Shown here: positions 1 through 12,156 of the stretch, in pieces
Layout of the letters: each line of letters starts with the position of its first letter
Position numbering within the stretch: the stretch's first letter is position 1
Assembly (NCBI RefSeq): GCF_025602895.1
Contig: NW_026516220.1
Coordinates: forward strand, 310,001 to 374,000
Source: Polychytrium aggregatum
Taxonomy: Eukaryota > Chytridiomycota > Chytridiomycetes > Polychytriales
DNA: 64,000 bases
Direction: 5' to 3'
Notes under the pieces: model-generated
The model's database searches: none
Seen by the model: the letters and a program-made list of their open reading frames with translations, nothing else
Told to the model about the DNA's origin: nothing
Made by a program: the position numbers and the translations under genes

Positions 1-1519
1 AGCAGCCTCACCATCACTCGGGGCCGGGGCGTTTGGTGTCGGTGCTGGGACAACGAAATGCAACGTCCGCCATCGGACGAGCAGAGGGGCGGATCATGCA
101 TGACCCTGTGCGTCCTGGGCCGCTCTGCAAGGGCGGCCGTGAGTCACCGAATGAGTCAACGGTCATACGAAGTGGCTCGTGGCTGTCGGTTTTAGCGGTC
201 GGGCCGTCCAGCAAGCGCGCCGAGGGACACCATGGACCCACGATGTTGCCGTTGTCCGCGCGATGCCTGCCCTGTGTCGAGGTGTGCAAATCCATGGGGG
301 GTACCGCGCTGGGCCTGAACGTGCATGGCCACGATGTCTGTTTTCAGCGGCGGCCGACTTCACAGCGCCGCCGCTGGAGCCAAACGAGAAACGACACAAA
401 ACGACAGAGCGCCGGAGCCGAATGAGGCACGGTGCGAGGCGAGCGGATGTCGGACAAGCGGCACCCGGCGCAAAACAACCAAGTCCGATGCGGGTGGGTG
501 AGACGAGGGATCAGAGGCCGTGCCACCAGGCGGTCACGGCGCCTTGCTGACGAGCACGGCCTTGTGAGGCCAGTCGGTGGTACACAGATCCCGTGAGAGA
601 GAGGCCATTGCCAACTTCTTGTTTGAGAGCGCGCCGGATGAACCAGAGCCAAGAACACAGGCCGCGGCGATGTCGCCTCGCGTCGATCCATGGGGCCGGT
701 GGCGGCACTTGGAAGCGGTTTCGGCAGAGGCAGCAAATTGCAGAGGGGCCCTGCTGGCAGGGAGCACTTGGCGGGAATCGCGGCGGAAGAGGCGGCGGCG
801 GCGGTGGTGGTGGTGGTGGTGGAGCAGGAGCCAGAGGCGATGTGGTGGGATCACCGACCCGGCAGAGACATGGGTTTCAACCAAGTCCGAATGCCGACGG
901 CGATTGTGCAGAGCCAGGCGAGCGAGCGGCAAGCAAGTCGCGATGTGGTGCATTCCCAGTAGTCAGGGTGATCTGTGCCGGGGCGTCGGCGAAGAGACAG
1001 CGGCCGAGAGATGGCGGGCGCTGGGTTGGACAACAGGGTGAACCGCCAGCGAGGGCCAGAGAAGCAGCGAGCCAAGATTCATCATTTGCGCATACGCGAT
1101 GGCGTGAGAAGCAGGATGTTGCCAGCGGGTGTCGCCGATACATCAGTCGGCGATGGGGCAAGAGCCGGGAACGCAATCCGAATTGACTGAGAGATACATT
1201 TGCAATCCGGGCGATTACACGCCCTGGGCGCAAACGATCCGTCCATCCCGAGGATCGCGCGGCAAAGGGGGACAAGCAAGGGCTTTGCCACGGCACTTTG
1301 GGAGCCATCCGGTGGCAGCGGGTTGCTGGGAACCAGTACAGAGAGGCCTCGCGCGTGGCGCCAGCGGACGAACAGCGACCGTTTGCAACGACAACCAGTG
1401 ACCTGCTGGGGGCAATCCCGATGGCACCGTGGCCTCGCTTTGGATTGCAGATCAAATCAACAGCCATGAAGGATGGAGCAACGAGGTAATGCGCTGACGC
1501 CGCCGCTTTTGCGACGGCT
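1..1519. other. no gene recognised (GC-rich upstream region)
   Basis: Both strands are open in several frames, but none of the translations shows a domain, and the frames are rich in Arg, Gly, Pro and Ser, as expected of GC-rich non-coding DNA. A run of about eight GGT/GTG units lies near 800-825. The region precedes a velvet gene and may hold its promoter or an unrecognised 5' exon. Confidence 0.4.
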
Positions 1520-3232
1520 GTGGATGTGCCAATTGGCAACAGAGCCGAGGAAGCCAGAGCGATGGCAAATCGATGTTGGGCTTGCTGGAAGCGAGAATCT
1601 GGGACAGGAGGACGGGACCAAACCATCAAAGAGCTGCCCCCCGCCCTGCATACGCCGGACGGGGCGACGAGTTCGACGACGAGCCGCGAGCTAACGCGAA
1701 GGGTATATAGAGAATACATACTCAAGGTCGTCCAGCAACCCAAGAGGGCAAGATGCTGCGGCTGGGGACGAAACTCGGATCTGCGGCCGATAGATCCGCC
1801 AACGATTCTTCAACTCTTCGTCAGAACCCCTGACGGATCAATCTTGAAAAGGTCAAGACCATTTTGGTGCCTTCGGTGACGCTGCTGGTTGCCGGTGCTG
1901 GGCGTTGGTGTCTGCTCCCGCATGTGCGTTGCGTTGATACTTGGTTGGGGATATTGCAGTTGCCTCGCCGTCCGTCCTCGTCGTCCGTCTTCGCTGTTCG
2001 TTCCTGTGTGCTGCTGTTGCCGATCCATCTCGATCCCTCCGAGTCTTGTTGAGGGCAGCGGCGTGTGTCGAGTCCATCGAGGATTGTGATGGTTCTCCTT
2101 CCTGCTTGCAACTGTTCCTGCTTGCGATTGTTCCTGCTGTGTCCTGCGACTCTGGTGCTCACCTCCATGGCCCTTGCGGCCCAGTCCGTCGCCTGGCTTG
2201 GCTGAGAAAGCGGCTGCCGGCTGCCTGCGACCCTGGTCGTCTGGACGATTTGCATCTGCATGATTTGCGTCGGCATCTTCTGCGTTTGCATGATTTGCAT
2301 CTTCTGCCTCGGACCGAGGCCATCCGACCACCCACCCTGGTCTCGACTGCGTGTGCCGCTCGACCACCTCGACCGAATGGCTTGGACTTGGCCTTCCTGC
2401 AGACGGACTGTCTGGCTCTCTTGCACCGTCGAACGCATCGTCGAGCGCGGCTTCATCAGCTGCGCGAACAACGATTCTTCGACCGCCTGGGTTCTCTTGG
2501 CTGTCGTGGTCGACGATCGACACGGCAGAATCGACACGGCAGAATCGACACCTTGCTGATGGCAAGGACAGATATCATCACAGTCAGCACGGAAATCATC
2601 GTCAACGGCACAGTCATGGCCAGGATCACCGACGCTGCAAGTGCATCCAAGTCACTTCCCTGTCTCATCGGCAAGGCTCGTTGCGAACCATAACCCCCGC
2701 CGACATTGCCTCGTCCCCGATTCGCTTGCATCTGCCGCACCGGCCACCGCACTTGCTGCTGGTCCTCGCCTCGTCTGCAACGACAGCTGCTCGCTGCTTG
2801 TTCGCTGCTTGCTCGCGATATGTGCCTTGCCGTTGGTCGTCGATGTGCCCTCCAGTCGCAGCATTCGAGCTGTGGCATCGAGCCGGGCCGCCAATGCAGC
2901 AAGCATCAATCCAAGCAAGCGCAACATCGGTGCATCGTCGGTGCATCGTCGGCATGGCATTGATGCGACCAGGAGCAGATGCCGGGGATCGGTGCACCAC
3001 GAACTCGACACGGCGGGAACTCGATATCCCACCAACAGCTCGATATCCCACCAACAGTCGAATATGCCACCAACAGTCAAATATGCCCAACAGCAGCCAG
3101 AAGCGAGTGAGCAATCGGCTGGTCGCCACAGGATGCCCACAATATCCGGCACCAGCCACAATCCAAAGACAACATAGACAGCAATCGACAGACGGCCACT
3201 GTGCCGGCGACACACTGCCGAACAACAACAAT

Positions 3233-3300
<68 letters not shown>

Positions 3301-6300
3301 CCCCGGCACGCTTGATCAAAACGGAATCGGCAGCAACCACGACGATCCAGATGCCTCGACGCAACTTTCCTCCGCTTGACGATGCGTCTGTCGATGGGCC
3401 GGATGCTCCAATTCGAATGGCTGTTTCGGAGAACCTGGTCGCTGGATATCGGCGAGCAACGATGCCGTGATGAAGCCGTGACGATGCCGTGACGATGCCG
3501 TGACGATGCTGCGACAGACTCGCTGACACCTGTGACTGATCCGGCGATGCCCGAAACCGATCGGTTGACGATCAAGATCGAGCTACCGACATCCCAGCAG
3601 AGAACCAGGCCATCAAAGCAGCCGATCATTGTCCAAGAGAGTCGGGTGTCTGCCGTCCAAGGTGGTCGAGTCGAGGCAGGTCAAGCGGTCGAAGCTGGTT
3701 GGCACCAAGTGTCCATTCAATCGATCCCCTGCAAGCCAGGACGGCATCGGGAATCGAAGGGCCCAGGGCTGGCTGGCCGTGTGGGATCATCGAGCTCGGT
3801 CGCCTGTGGAAACAGCAGCACCGAGTTGATCGGCACGAGACAGGAGACATGCGACGAGGCCGCAAGGAACCGGGGGTGCGACGGACACCCAGGAGTCGGT
3901 GCTGATGCTGATACCGATGCCTGCCGATGCCTGCTGATGCCTGTTGATGCCTGTTGATGCCGTGGACGTTGGATCCGTTGTGCCGAGACCCGTTCGTCCC
4001 TCCATTCCTTCCACATTTCATTCATTCGTTTCTTCCTTCCACCCCCTCCATTTCTTCCATTTCTTCGATTCCATTCGTTCCTTCATTCCTTCCTTCCTTC
4101 CTTCCATTTCTTCTTCCTTCCGTGCTTCATTCTTTCGTCCTTGCCACATCGCCCGCACCAGTCGAGTCCCCACATCACCGCCGACACCATCGACACCCCA
4201 TCGGCACCACCCACCACACCCACTGCGATATCCTGCCTCCTGCCTCGCTCCCAACGACCCTCCTCCTCGATTGCATTCACATACCTCGTCAATGTGGATT
4301 GCACATCGGGCCGGCTGCTTGCTGCATGCATTCCTGCCTGGCTCGTTCGGCCAACCAGCCGTCGTTCTTCGCCAGCAATCTTGGTCGTGTCGACCGGCCT
4401 GGTGCTGCATCGGCGATCATGGCATTCTGTTTGTCATCTCTGATGTCCCCTTGGCAATCCCCGATGCTCGTTTGTCGATCCCTGGTTCTCTGTCGGCGAT
4501 CCTGGTGTCCCGTTGACCCACATCTGCTTCTCGGCCACGCTTGTTGATTTGCTCCCTCCATCGGCCCTCCCTTGATTTCGACGGGTCTCTGGTCTGCGCG
4601 CCAATGTCTTGATCCACCAGCTGGTCTCTGGTGGTCTCTGGTGGTCTCTGCGAGTCTGGCTGGATCAGCGGACCGACGGCTGGCGGACTCACAGCAGCAT
4701 CTGAGCCTTGTGGTGGTGTGGACTGAGGCAGCCACGACAGCGGCGGCAACAGCAGCAAACAGGAGCGGGATGGGGCGGGGTGGTGGGTGATACGATGCGA
4801 TACGATACGATGCGACGGATGCGACGGATGCGATGCGACGGATGCGATGCGAGATGAGGAGAGAGAGGATGCGGCTGAATGGGAGCAGACACCACGATGG
4901 GCGAGGCGACGGTGCCGTTTTGCTGACTGGCCGACTGACCCGATTCTGCTCTCTTGTTCCCGCGCACGGATGCTCTCACCACCGGCTGGTGCAATATGCA
5001 ACAACGGTCTGGATCGATCATCCGCATCGTTCGTCTGGATCGTTCGTCTGGATCGATTGTCCATATCAACCCATCGGCGGCAACCGGAATATCAACCACA
5101 ACAACCACAACCACAACAACCACAACAACCGCAACACTGCTCTGAACGGCACCATGCCTTTCTCGGACTGGCTCCTCATCTGCAACACTCGCACACCAAC
5201 ATCTGCACCGGATGAACTGCCTGGTCAATCCACCACGGACCCCGAATCGGCGTCTCCATCAACCACTTGTCGCATCGAACCACCCGGTTCTGATGATCCG
5301 ACAACCGTCTGATACCGACACTGAATCACTAACTGCCTGATACCGACGCCACTTGCGGTTGTGTGGATCATTCGCTGCCATCTGGCATTCACCACTGGCA
5401 TTCACCATCTGACATTCACCACTGACACTCACCATCTGACATTCACCACTGACACTCACCATCTGATGTTCACCATCTGATACTGGTCACATACCGTCGA
5501 CCCTGTATCGCCGCGAATCGGGTGTGCTGGTCCAACAAACGTTGGATGCACATCCACATCGCGCTGCCGCCGACATTGCACTGATACTGGATTCATCCGA
5601 CACTGGCTTGTTCTTGCGCTCATTCACTGATGTCGACAACTGGCAATGGCCAACACCTTCACGCGAATGCAACTGGGTGTCTGCTCATGCCGATGCCGAC
5701 GTGCTTGCCGATGTGCTTGCCGATGTGCTTGCCGATGTGCTTGCCGATGTGCTTGCCGATGTGCTTGCCGATGTGCCTGTCGATGTGCTTGTCGATGTGC
5801 CTGTCGATGCCAACGAACCCCTGTTGTCTCTGGGCAACGCTCGACAACACTAACCACACCGTCATCGATGCCGGTGCTGGCCATCGCTATCACTTCCCGG
5901 CCTCGATTCGCCTTTGCACTGTCGCCGTGCGTCTGTCTGTCTGTCTGTTGGTCGATCGGTCGGTCGGTCGTCTGCAACTCATTCCTTCCCGACTGCTTGC
6001 CGTGTCTGGCCTCGATCTGTTTGCATGCCAACCATCTGGACTGTATGCTTCGATCTGCTCCGTCCGGGCCTCGCCGACTGCTGCGACGGCTGCCTCAACT
6101 CGCTGTTTCGGTGGTCCTCAACTCGGCATGCCTGGGTCGATTCAACTCATCGCTCCGGGCACCCTCGACCAATGCCACCACGGCTGGCTCGACCGATCTG
6201 TCCTTCGCAAACACCGCCCTGCTTGCTCGTCCACAGCCCGCACGATCTCGGCGAGTCCGTCAAGTTCATTGCACACGTCAAGCTGTGGTCGCTGGACGGC

Positions 6301-7210
6301 GACGTCGATCACAGCCTCGTTCCGAGACCAAAGTCAACCAAGCGAGGATCAGCCTCCGACACATCCTCGGGAATCCATCCAACATCGAGCTCAGTTGCGG
6401 TGACGATCGGTCCGCCGGCTGCACCGCCGGAAGCCGAGGGACACAGCTCGTCGTCGAGTCTGGCTCCAAGCACAGCATCGGGACTTGGGCCGGAGCGTCC
6501 GGCGCAGCCATCGACCACAGAGCCGAGCCAAGAGCAGCGAAGCGTCCCGCTGCATCTGGCCATGTTCGGCACGCTGGTGTCGCAGGCCTACTTCCTGTCG
6601 GACATGTCGGATGAGCAGGGAGTGTTCTTCATCTTTGACCAGGTGTGTGTCCGGATCGAAGGGCGGTTCCGGCTCAAGTTTGTCCTCAACGACCTCGATC
6701 AAAGGTGAGAAGCACGGGCGAGGGCGTCGGGTGGTATGCACGGGACTCGAAGGATGCTGGGCAGTGTGTGCCCTGTGACTCCACTTGGTTCGATTCCGTG
6801 TCAGTTTGACGATACTTGGCTTGATGAGCCGACATGAATCCCACCCACCCACTGTGGGCGTGACTTGTACTGTTTCCTGAGTGCATTTGAGAGATATCAC
6901 AAGTCGTGCTCCATCCCATGGATGCAGGGTTGTAAGTTTGCAACCTGCTTTCACACCAACCGGCCCAATTTTGTCTTCATATCCGATATTCCGAGTAGCG
7001 AAATTGTTAATACAGGTGGCGCATACTCCTTGGCAAGCGTCAAAAGTGAGCCGTTCATTGCATACGGCTGGAAACAATTCCCAGGAATGCAGTGTAAGTC
7101 CTGGGTGGCAACAGGGGCATGGATTGATTTGGCAAGTTGCTGATATAGTCCGGTGCACCTGCCCGAATGGTGATCTATCAATCGTCGAGAAACTCATCCA
7201 TTTATCCTGA
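1520..7210 (+). CDS. velvet-domain regulator, copy 1 (giant first intron)
   Basis: Velvet proteins are fungal nuclear regulators of development and secondary metabolism that bind DNA through an NF-kB-like fold. Exon 1 (1520-1851) ends with the velvet N-terminal motifs QQPKRARCCGWG and RPIDPPTILQLFVRTPDG. Exon 2 (6237-6704) resumes with SPHDL, KLWSLDGDVDHSLVP, FGTLVSQAYFL and VRIEGRFRLKFVLNDLDQ. Exon 3 (6996-7093) carries SEPFIAYGWKQFPGMQ, the usual end of the fold. Phases agree at both junctions (2/1 and 2/1), and the same boundaries recur in the two paralogues. Intron 1 is 4385 nt. The start ATG is uncertain (1520, or 1562 downstream). The last exon after 7093 is a guess: one reading through an acceptor near 7137 stops at 7210. 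The domain call is firm; the ends are not. Confidence 0.8.
3233..3298 (+). repeat. (CAG)n microsatellite, 22 units
   Basis: Uninterrupted AGC/CAG triplet tract inside velvet intron 1. The second copy at 59846-59914 has 23 units. Depending on frame and strand it reads as poly-Ser, poly-Gln, poly-Ala, poly-Cys or poly-Leu, but its intronic position argues against translation. Confidence 0.95.
5701..5808 (+). repeat. 12-bp tandem array, 9 units
   Basis: Units of GTGCTTGCCGAT with C/T variation, nine in a row. The equivalent array in the second copy (62316-62459) has twelve units. It lies inside intron 1. Confidence 0.95.
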
Positions 7211-10200
7211 TGATCTTTCCCGTTACTTGACACCAAGTGACTACTCCCCTGACTCTTCGGTTCGCGAATCAAGGAACCGGGCTCCATGTTCGGCAAGTTA
7301 TCCGACAGAGTGTTGTGTCGGATGTTCATGATGATAGCCCATCAGTCCAAGGAAAGGACGACGATGTCGACTAAACTCTCATGATTCCAAGGAAGGTTGC
7401 GCACAGAGAGGTTGTCGACAAAACCTTTCCTGACCAGCGAAGCGGGTATAATGGGCGCAGAGGAGTTGATTATGGAGACCGATGTTGTGGGCTTTCCGTC
7501 GGATGATCCTCCAAAATATTGGTTTTTGTGAACGCCATATATGAAGGGTTTCGGAAAGCGGCGTGACACCACTGAGTCGAAGCTGATACTCAGACAGGCA
7601 CATCAATAGATTTTGATACCACTGCCTTGCCATCACGAGGCTGGCGAGTGAGTCGTGGAACTGGAAAGCTGCGATATCGGAATCGGTCTGGTGGCAGTCA
7701 TTGCAAGGATTGCAAGGATTGTCCGCACCGCTGTTTAGTGGTTGCATGTGGCCAAGCCGGATCGAGTTCTGTCCCGTCATGGGGTCGCTCCGATGTCTGC
7801 TTTGCTGCAGCAATCCGATCCTGTGCCTGCCAGGCTGTGAGATGGCATCGATTCAGCAGGATCCCGCTGCCTTCGTTTGGGCCTGGACCACGTTTCAGCA
7901 GCCGAAATGTCGTGGTGGACAGGACATGGCATCGCCATCGCAGACCAGCATCCACTCCTGTTCGCCACGACGACCATACCGCCATACCGCCATATCGCCA
8001 TGCCATGCCGACCCGCACGCTGCACCGATGGCACCGTCCATCTCGGCCACCGACCCTGCCACCGACCCTGCCACCGACCCTGGCACCTGCCGCCCGTGTG
8101 GCGGCGGGCTTGTTCCTTTGACATCCCCGACCAACCACACGGCTGTTGTCGCGTGTGGCGCATGGTGCCGTTGTCTCGTCGCCCCTTGCCATGTTTGCTC
8201 GGTCCTGTCCTGCTGCTGGCTGCGAGCCGAGACTGCCGCCAGAGCTCGCCCCGGGAGCAAGCAGGGCTTATTCTGAGGCGACAGGCACCAAGCACCGACG
8301 CTCATCGAAGGCTGTGGCTCTCGGAGCCTGTGGTTGCAGTTGCGACTGTGAACTCCAGTGCTGTCTGTCGGTGGTGGAAGCGAGCAGTGCCGATGCTCCA
8401 GCCGTGGAGTGGGTCTTGAGATGCGTCCAGCAGGACGGGCAGTCGAAAGGGCAGCCGAGAGGACAGTCGCCGTGAGGGAGACCGAGTGTCCAGAGCAGTC
8501 GTGAGGGAGCCAGGTGCTGAGAACGAGGCTTACCCTTGAATATGGCGGATCGTGCTCGGCCAAGAGACAAGTGAGTATCGACACTCCAAGGTCCACGCGG
8601 ATAGAGAACTGCTCGCAACCAGGACTGGGCGGGTGTTGACGGGATGTTTGTAGTTGCTGATCGACATTGGACAGCCAACAGGTTGCTCGCTGCATGGCCG
8701 ACAGGTTGTTGACTGTCCCAGCTGCCAGCCCGACCGGTGCCTGGTTGCATCGGCGTCTGCGCCGACGTTCGCTCCTCCAGCAGTCATCGGACGGATCTGC
8801 ATCCACATCGCCGACGATTCTGTATCTTTGGATGGTCGGTCTGTCGCTGCAGCGAGTCGATATGACCACTGCTCCGTCGGTCGTGCTTGCGCTGCTGGCT
8901 GCTGGCTGCTGGCTGCTGTTGGCCTGTTGATCAGCCAGACTCGTTGGTGCGGTCCATCTCTCCGATGCGTCCATCTCTTCGATGCGATTCGTCTCGCCCG
9001 TCTCGCCCGTTTCATCTGTCGTGTCTGTTCCGCTCTCCAGAGATGCCGTCCGCCTGGGAAGCTGTCTCCGTCGCCTGATGTCTGGCCCACATCCCTGCTT
9101 TGTCGACAGTGGCTTTCTCCAGGTCTCGTCGCCACCAGTGCCGCATCGACGTCACCATCAGCGTCGCCGCTGGATGGATTGCCTCCGAGTCCTGACTTCA
9201 TCGTCCCAGAACGCTCAGAGGGCGAGCAGGTCGACCCGACTGCCCTGGGTGCTTGGCGACACTGAAGATGCCTCCAGGCTGTGGCGACGGTGCTGTCCTG
9301 CGATGGTGTCGATGTCCTTCCACATCCAGAGCAGATGCTCCAAGCGGCAACTTGCCTCCGCTCTCGGTCGGTTCGTTGCCTGTGCCGACTTGTCACTGCC
9401 GATCCTCCATCGACATTGATCCATCGATTGTACCCATCGGTCGCTCTGGTTGTCGGTGGTCCGATCCATTCGCTCGGTCGATCCGTCTGCTCGTCCTGTT
9501 GATCCGTCTGCTCGTCCTGTTGATTGCCGTCTCCGTGAACAGGCTTGGCTGTTGTCGACGATCCACCGACCCAGCAGACACCCGGCCACCGCTCTTGCTC
9601 AGAACCCGTCCCGTCCCTGCACAACCGCCCTGTCGAATACAAACCCGCATCGACAGGCCGCTGATGGCCGTTCACGGACTCGCGGGTGTCGTCGATGATC
9701 GACCGCCGTTGAGGAACGAGGTGGGTGTTTATTGACCAGCACACTGGGCCTGTCCAAGCCGTGTCCGGGACTGCTTGGATCGTCCGAGGTCGTGGGTTGT
9801 CAGGGCCCGTGGATTGGCGAGCCTGTGGATTGGCAATCCGACTGCTCGCCCGGCGACGATCGGCTGGTTCCAAGCAGTGACCGTCGAGCCAGAGTGGCTT
9901 GTGCAGTCGACGAGCGACATCCGACAACAGACAATGTGCGATCCGCGATTGACGACGGCCGATCGATCAGGTGAGCGAGACAGAGGAGCAGGTCGGGATG
10001 GTTGGGTGCGAGTTGTGTCGTTGGGTTGGGACCGAGGCCGGGTGCAGGAGTTGCCGGTGATTGTCGGCCTGGCGATGATGCGAACAGAGACAGAGGTGGA
10101 TGCGACGTCGCGGCCAGGGTGATCGGATGGCCGAGCTGTTTGCACGGATGGGTTGCAGTGGAGGATGTGGTTGCGACGGCGGATGTGGTTGCGACGGCCG

Positions 10201-12156
10201 GACGATCGCAGTCCAGCGAATAGCTGGTCGGGGTCGGCTGGCTGATCATGGCAGCACGAGTGGGTGATCATAGATGCAGAAAAGGTGAGTCTGGCATGAT
10301 CAGTCGCTCCGAGCCAGCAGCCGCGGACTACTGGTCGTTCTCAGGATCGGCGGGATGCGACGATGTTGGAGGGTTGGCAAAGCGGGGGTTGAAGCGCCGC
10401 TGCACCTGGCGGATGAGCAGACCGGTTCCCTGGCTTGCAAACCGCAGGGTGATCGGCGAGGTCACTGCCAGGGTTGTGGTTGTGGTGATTGTGGTTGTGG
10501 TTGTGGTTGTGGTTGTGGTTGTGGTTGTGGTTGTGGTTGTGGTTGTGGTTGTGGTTGTGGTTGTGGTCAGTGCAAGGGGAAGCAGAGGAGACCGATTGTG
10601 TTAGTCAGCGGACCTGGCGCTTCTGCTGATGTGGCTGGCTGGTGCAGTGATGTGCAACTCGCTGGCCGAAACGAAAGTGCGGGAAAGGAGTGAGAGAGTG
10701 AAGAGGGGGAGGATGTGGCGCGTGGTGTGATATGTGGACTGTGGGTGCGCTGGGGCACTGATGTGCGGAATGTGGATGTGGTGTGGAATGTGTATCGTGG
10801 CGCCAGTGCAGAGGTGGCGTGTTGCAGGGGATGCAGAGATGCGGGGATGTGGGGATGGGGAATGGGGAATGCGAGGGTGGAGTGCTGTGGCGTCGATGGT
10901 GCTGAGCGGGTTTGATGTCGCCCAAGCCAATGTCCCGAGTCCCTGGGAGTCGAAGCATGGGCGGGGCCGAATCCAGGCAGCACGGGCGATGCTGCACAGG
11001 CGATGCTACAGCCACGGCCGAGAAGACCAGATGGCAGTGGAGCAGCCAGCCAGGCATTGTGTGCTTGTGGTTGCCTCTGATTGCTTGTTGTTGCCTCTGA
11101 TTGCCTCTGGTTGCCTCTGGTTGCCTCTGGTTGCCTCTGGTTGTCTGGTTGTTGTCTCAGACACTTCCTCGACTCGTTCCGCTGCGACTTCCTCGTTCGT
11201 TCCAGTGCCTCGTTGCCAATTCCGCGACAGTGTTGTCACCAAGAAGGCATTGACATCCAATGCCACACAGCGACACCATCCGCAGTGTCCGTGCCATCCC
11301 GGCCCTGTTGTCGATGTTGGGGAGATGCCTCGACAGCCATCCCAGATCTGGTGCCTGCTGGAGCATGCTGCTCCGTGCGTCACTGCCGTTGCTCTGCCAG
11401 TCCATGTTGCTCTGCCAGTCCATGTTGCTGTCGATCCAGTGCCACGGCCGATCGAGTGACATGGGCGATTGAGTGACATGGGCGATGCCACAGATCGTAT
11501 CCAAACTGATCCTCATCCCGAGATTGTCTCCGTGAGTGGATCGGTGTGGATCGGTGTGGATCGATGTGTCTCGATGTGTCTCGATGTGTCTCGATGTGTC
11601 TCGATGTGACAACAGCCGCAGCGACAGCCGCAACGATGGCGACAACAACGGCCACGGCTGCATCCACAATCACGGCGACGACGAGGATCGTGTTTTCGAT
11701 CCACTGCGACGACCATCAGGTCCGTGACGGCAACCATCCGATCTGTGGCAACAATCACCATGTTCTCGAGCCACAGCCACAGCCACAGCCAACGCCAACG
11801 TCGGCAGGCTGGAACACCATGCGATGCAGTGTGGTGCGGTGCCGTGCAGTGCACCCGGCACCAATGTCCATTTGAATGAGGAGGGACGACGGCAATCCGA
11901 CAGAGGGTAGTCGAGCGAGATGTGCGGTGGGATGTGGGATGTGGGATGTGGGATGTAAAGTGCCGAGGCAAGGACCAGACCAGACCAGACCAATGTCACC
12001 GACACCTTCGCAGTGCTCCTGCACCACAGCCAGTGCACAGTCTCAACCAAAACCATAGCCACAACCACAACCACAGCAACCAGCAGCCAGGCTGCAGACT
12101 CGCACCGAGAGACTCGTTTGGAGACACCAGACTGTTGAGCATCCATGGGTACTCAC
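7211..12156. other. 4.9-kb low-complexity region between convergent velvet genes
   Basis: No convincing gene is seen. The texture resembles the giant velvet introns: GC-rich with short tandem words, such as CACCGACCCTGC near 8045-8090, GGTTGCCTCT near 11095-11150 and GTGTCTCGAT near 11560-11605. A 465-codon open frame on the - strand (8530-9927) has no domain. A less GC-rich patch on the - strand near 7345-7600 gives an unbiased peptide (including FIYGVHKNQYFGGSSDG) that I cannot place. The missing last exon of the - strand velvet gene may lie here. Confidence 0.4.
10472..10567 (+). repeat. (GGTTGT)n hexanucleotide tract
   Basis: About fifteen GGTTGT units with one interruption (GATTGT near 10487). 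No gene was assigned around it. Confidence 0.9.

Larger units (their letters stand above)
1852..6236 (+). other. giant low-complexity intron 1 of velvet copy 1
   Basis: The donor is GTCAAG right after the SILK codons and the acceptor is CCACAG right before CCCGCACG. Splicing joins them to read SILKSPHDLGES, the normal velvet sequence. The interior holds no recognisable protein or transposase. It is a mosaic of simple words: a CAG tract, CCTT-rich stretches near 4010-4140, GATGCGACG repeats near 4790-4850, CAACCA near 5095-5130 and a 12-bp array near 5700. Long frames on both strands come from scarcity of stop codons. Confidence 0.75.
1805..6754 (+). repeat. 4950-bp near-identical direct repeat, copy 1
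   Basis: This block matches 58418-63421 almost base for base. It begins inside velvet exon 1, spans intron 1 and exon 2, and stops about 50 bases into intron 2. Outside it the two genes diverge at once. The 54-base length difference is fully explained by five indels: the 12-bp array (9 versus 12 units), a 20-base tandem duplication present only in copy 2, one extra CAG in copy 2, a 4-base insertion here near 6222, and one extra base here near 4269. Confidence 0.95.

Noticed and set aside
2351-3379. Apparent poly-Ser, poly-Gln, poly-Ala or poly-Leu protein over the CAG tract
   Set aside because: The tract is inside the velvet intron inferred from matching splice sites and phase; all frames are open simply because the repeat has no stop. 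Conservation in the second copy reflects the 5-kb duplication, not selection.
5701-5808. Possible CRISPR-like array
   Set aside because: Contiguous 12-bp tandem units without spacers, in a eukaryotic intron.
8530-9927. 465-codon open frame on -
   Set aside because: No domain, repetitive Arg/Gln/Ser/Thr composition, comparable open frames on the other strand; fits low stop-codon density rather than a gene.
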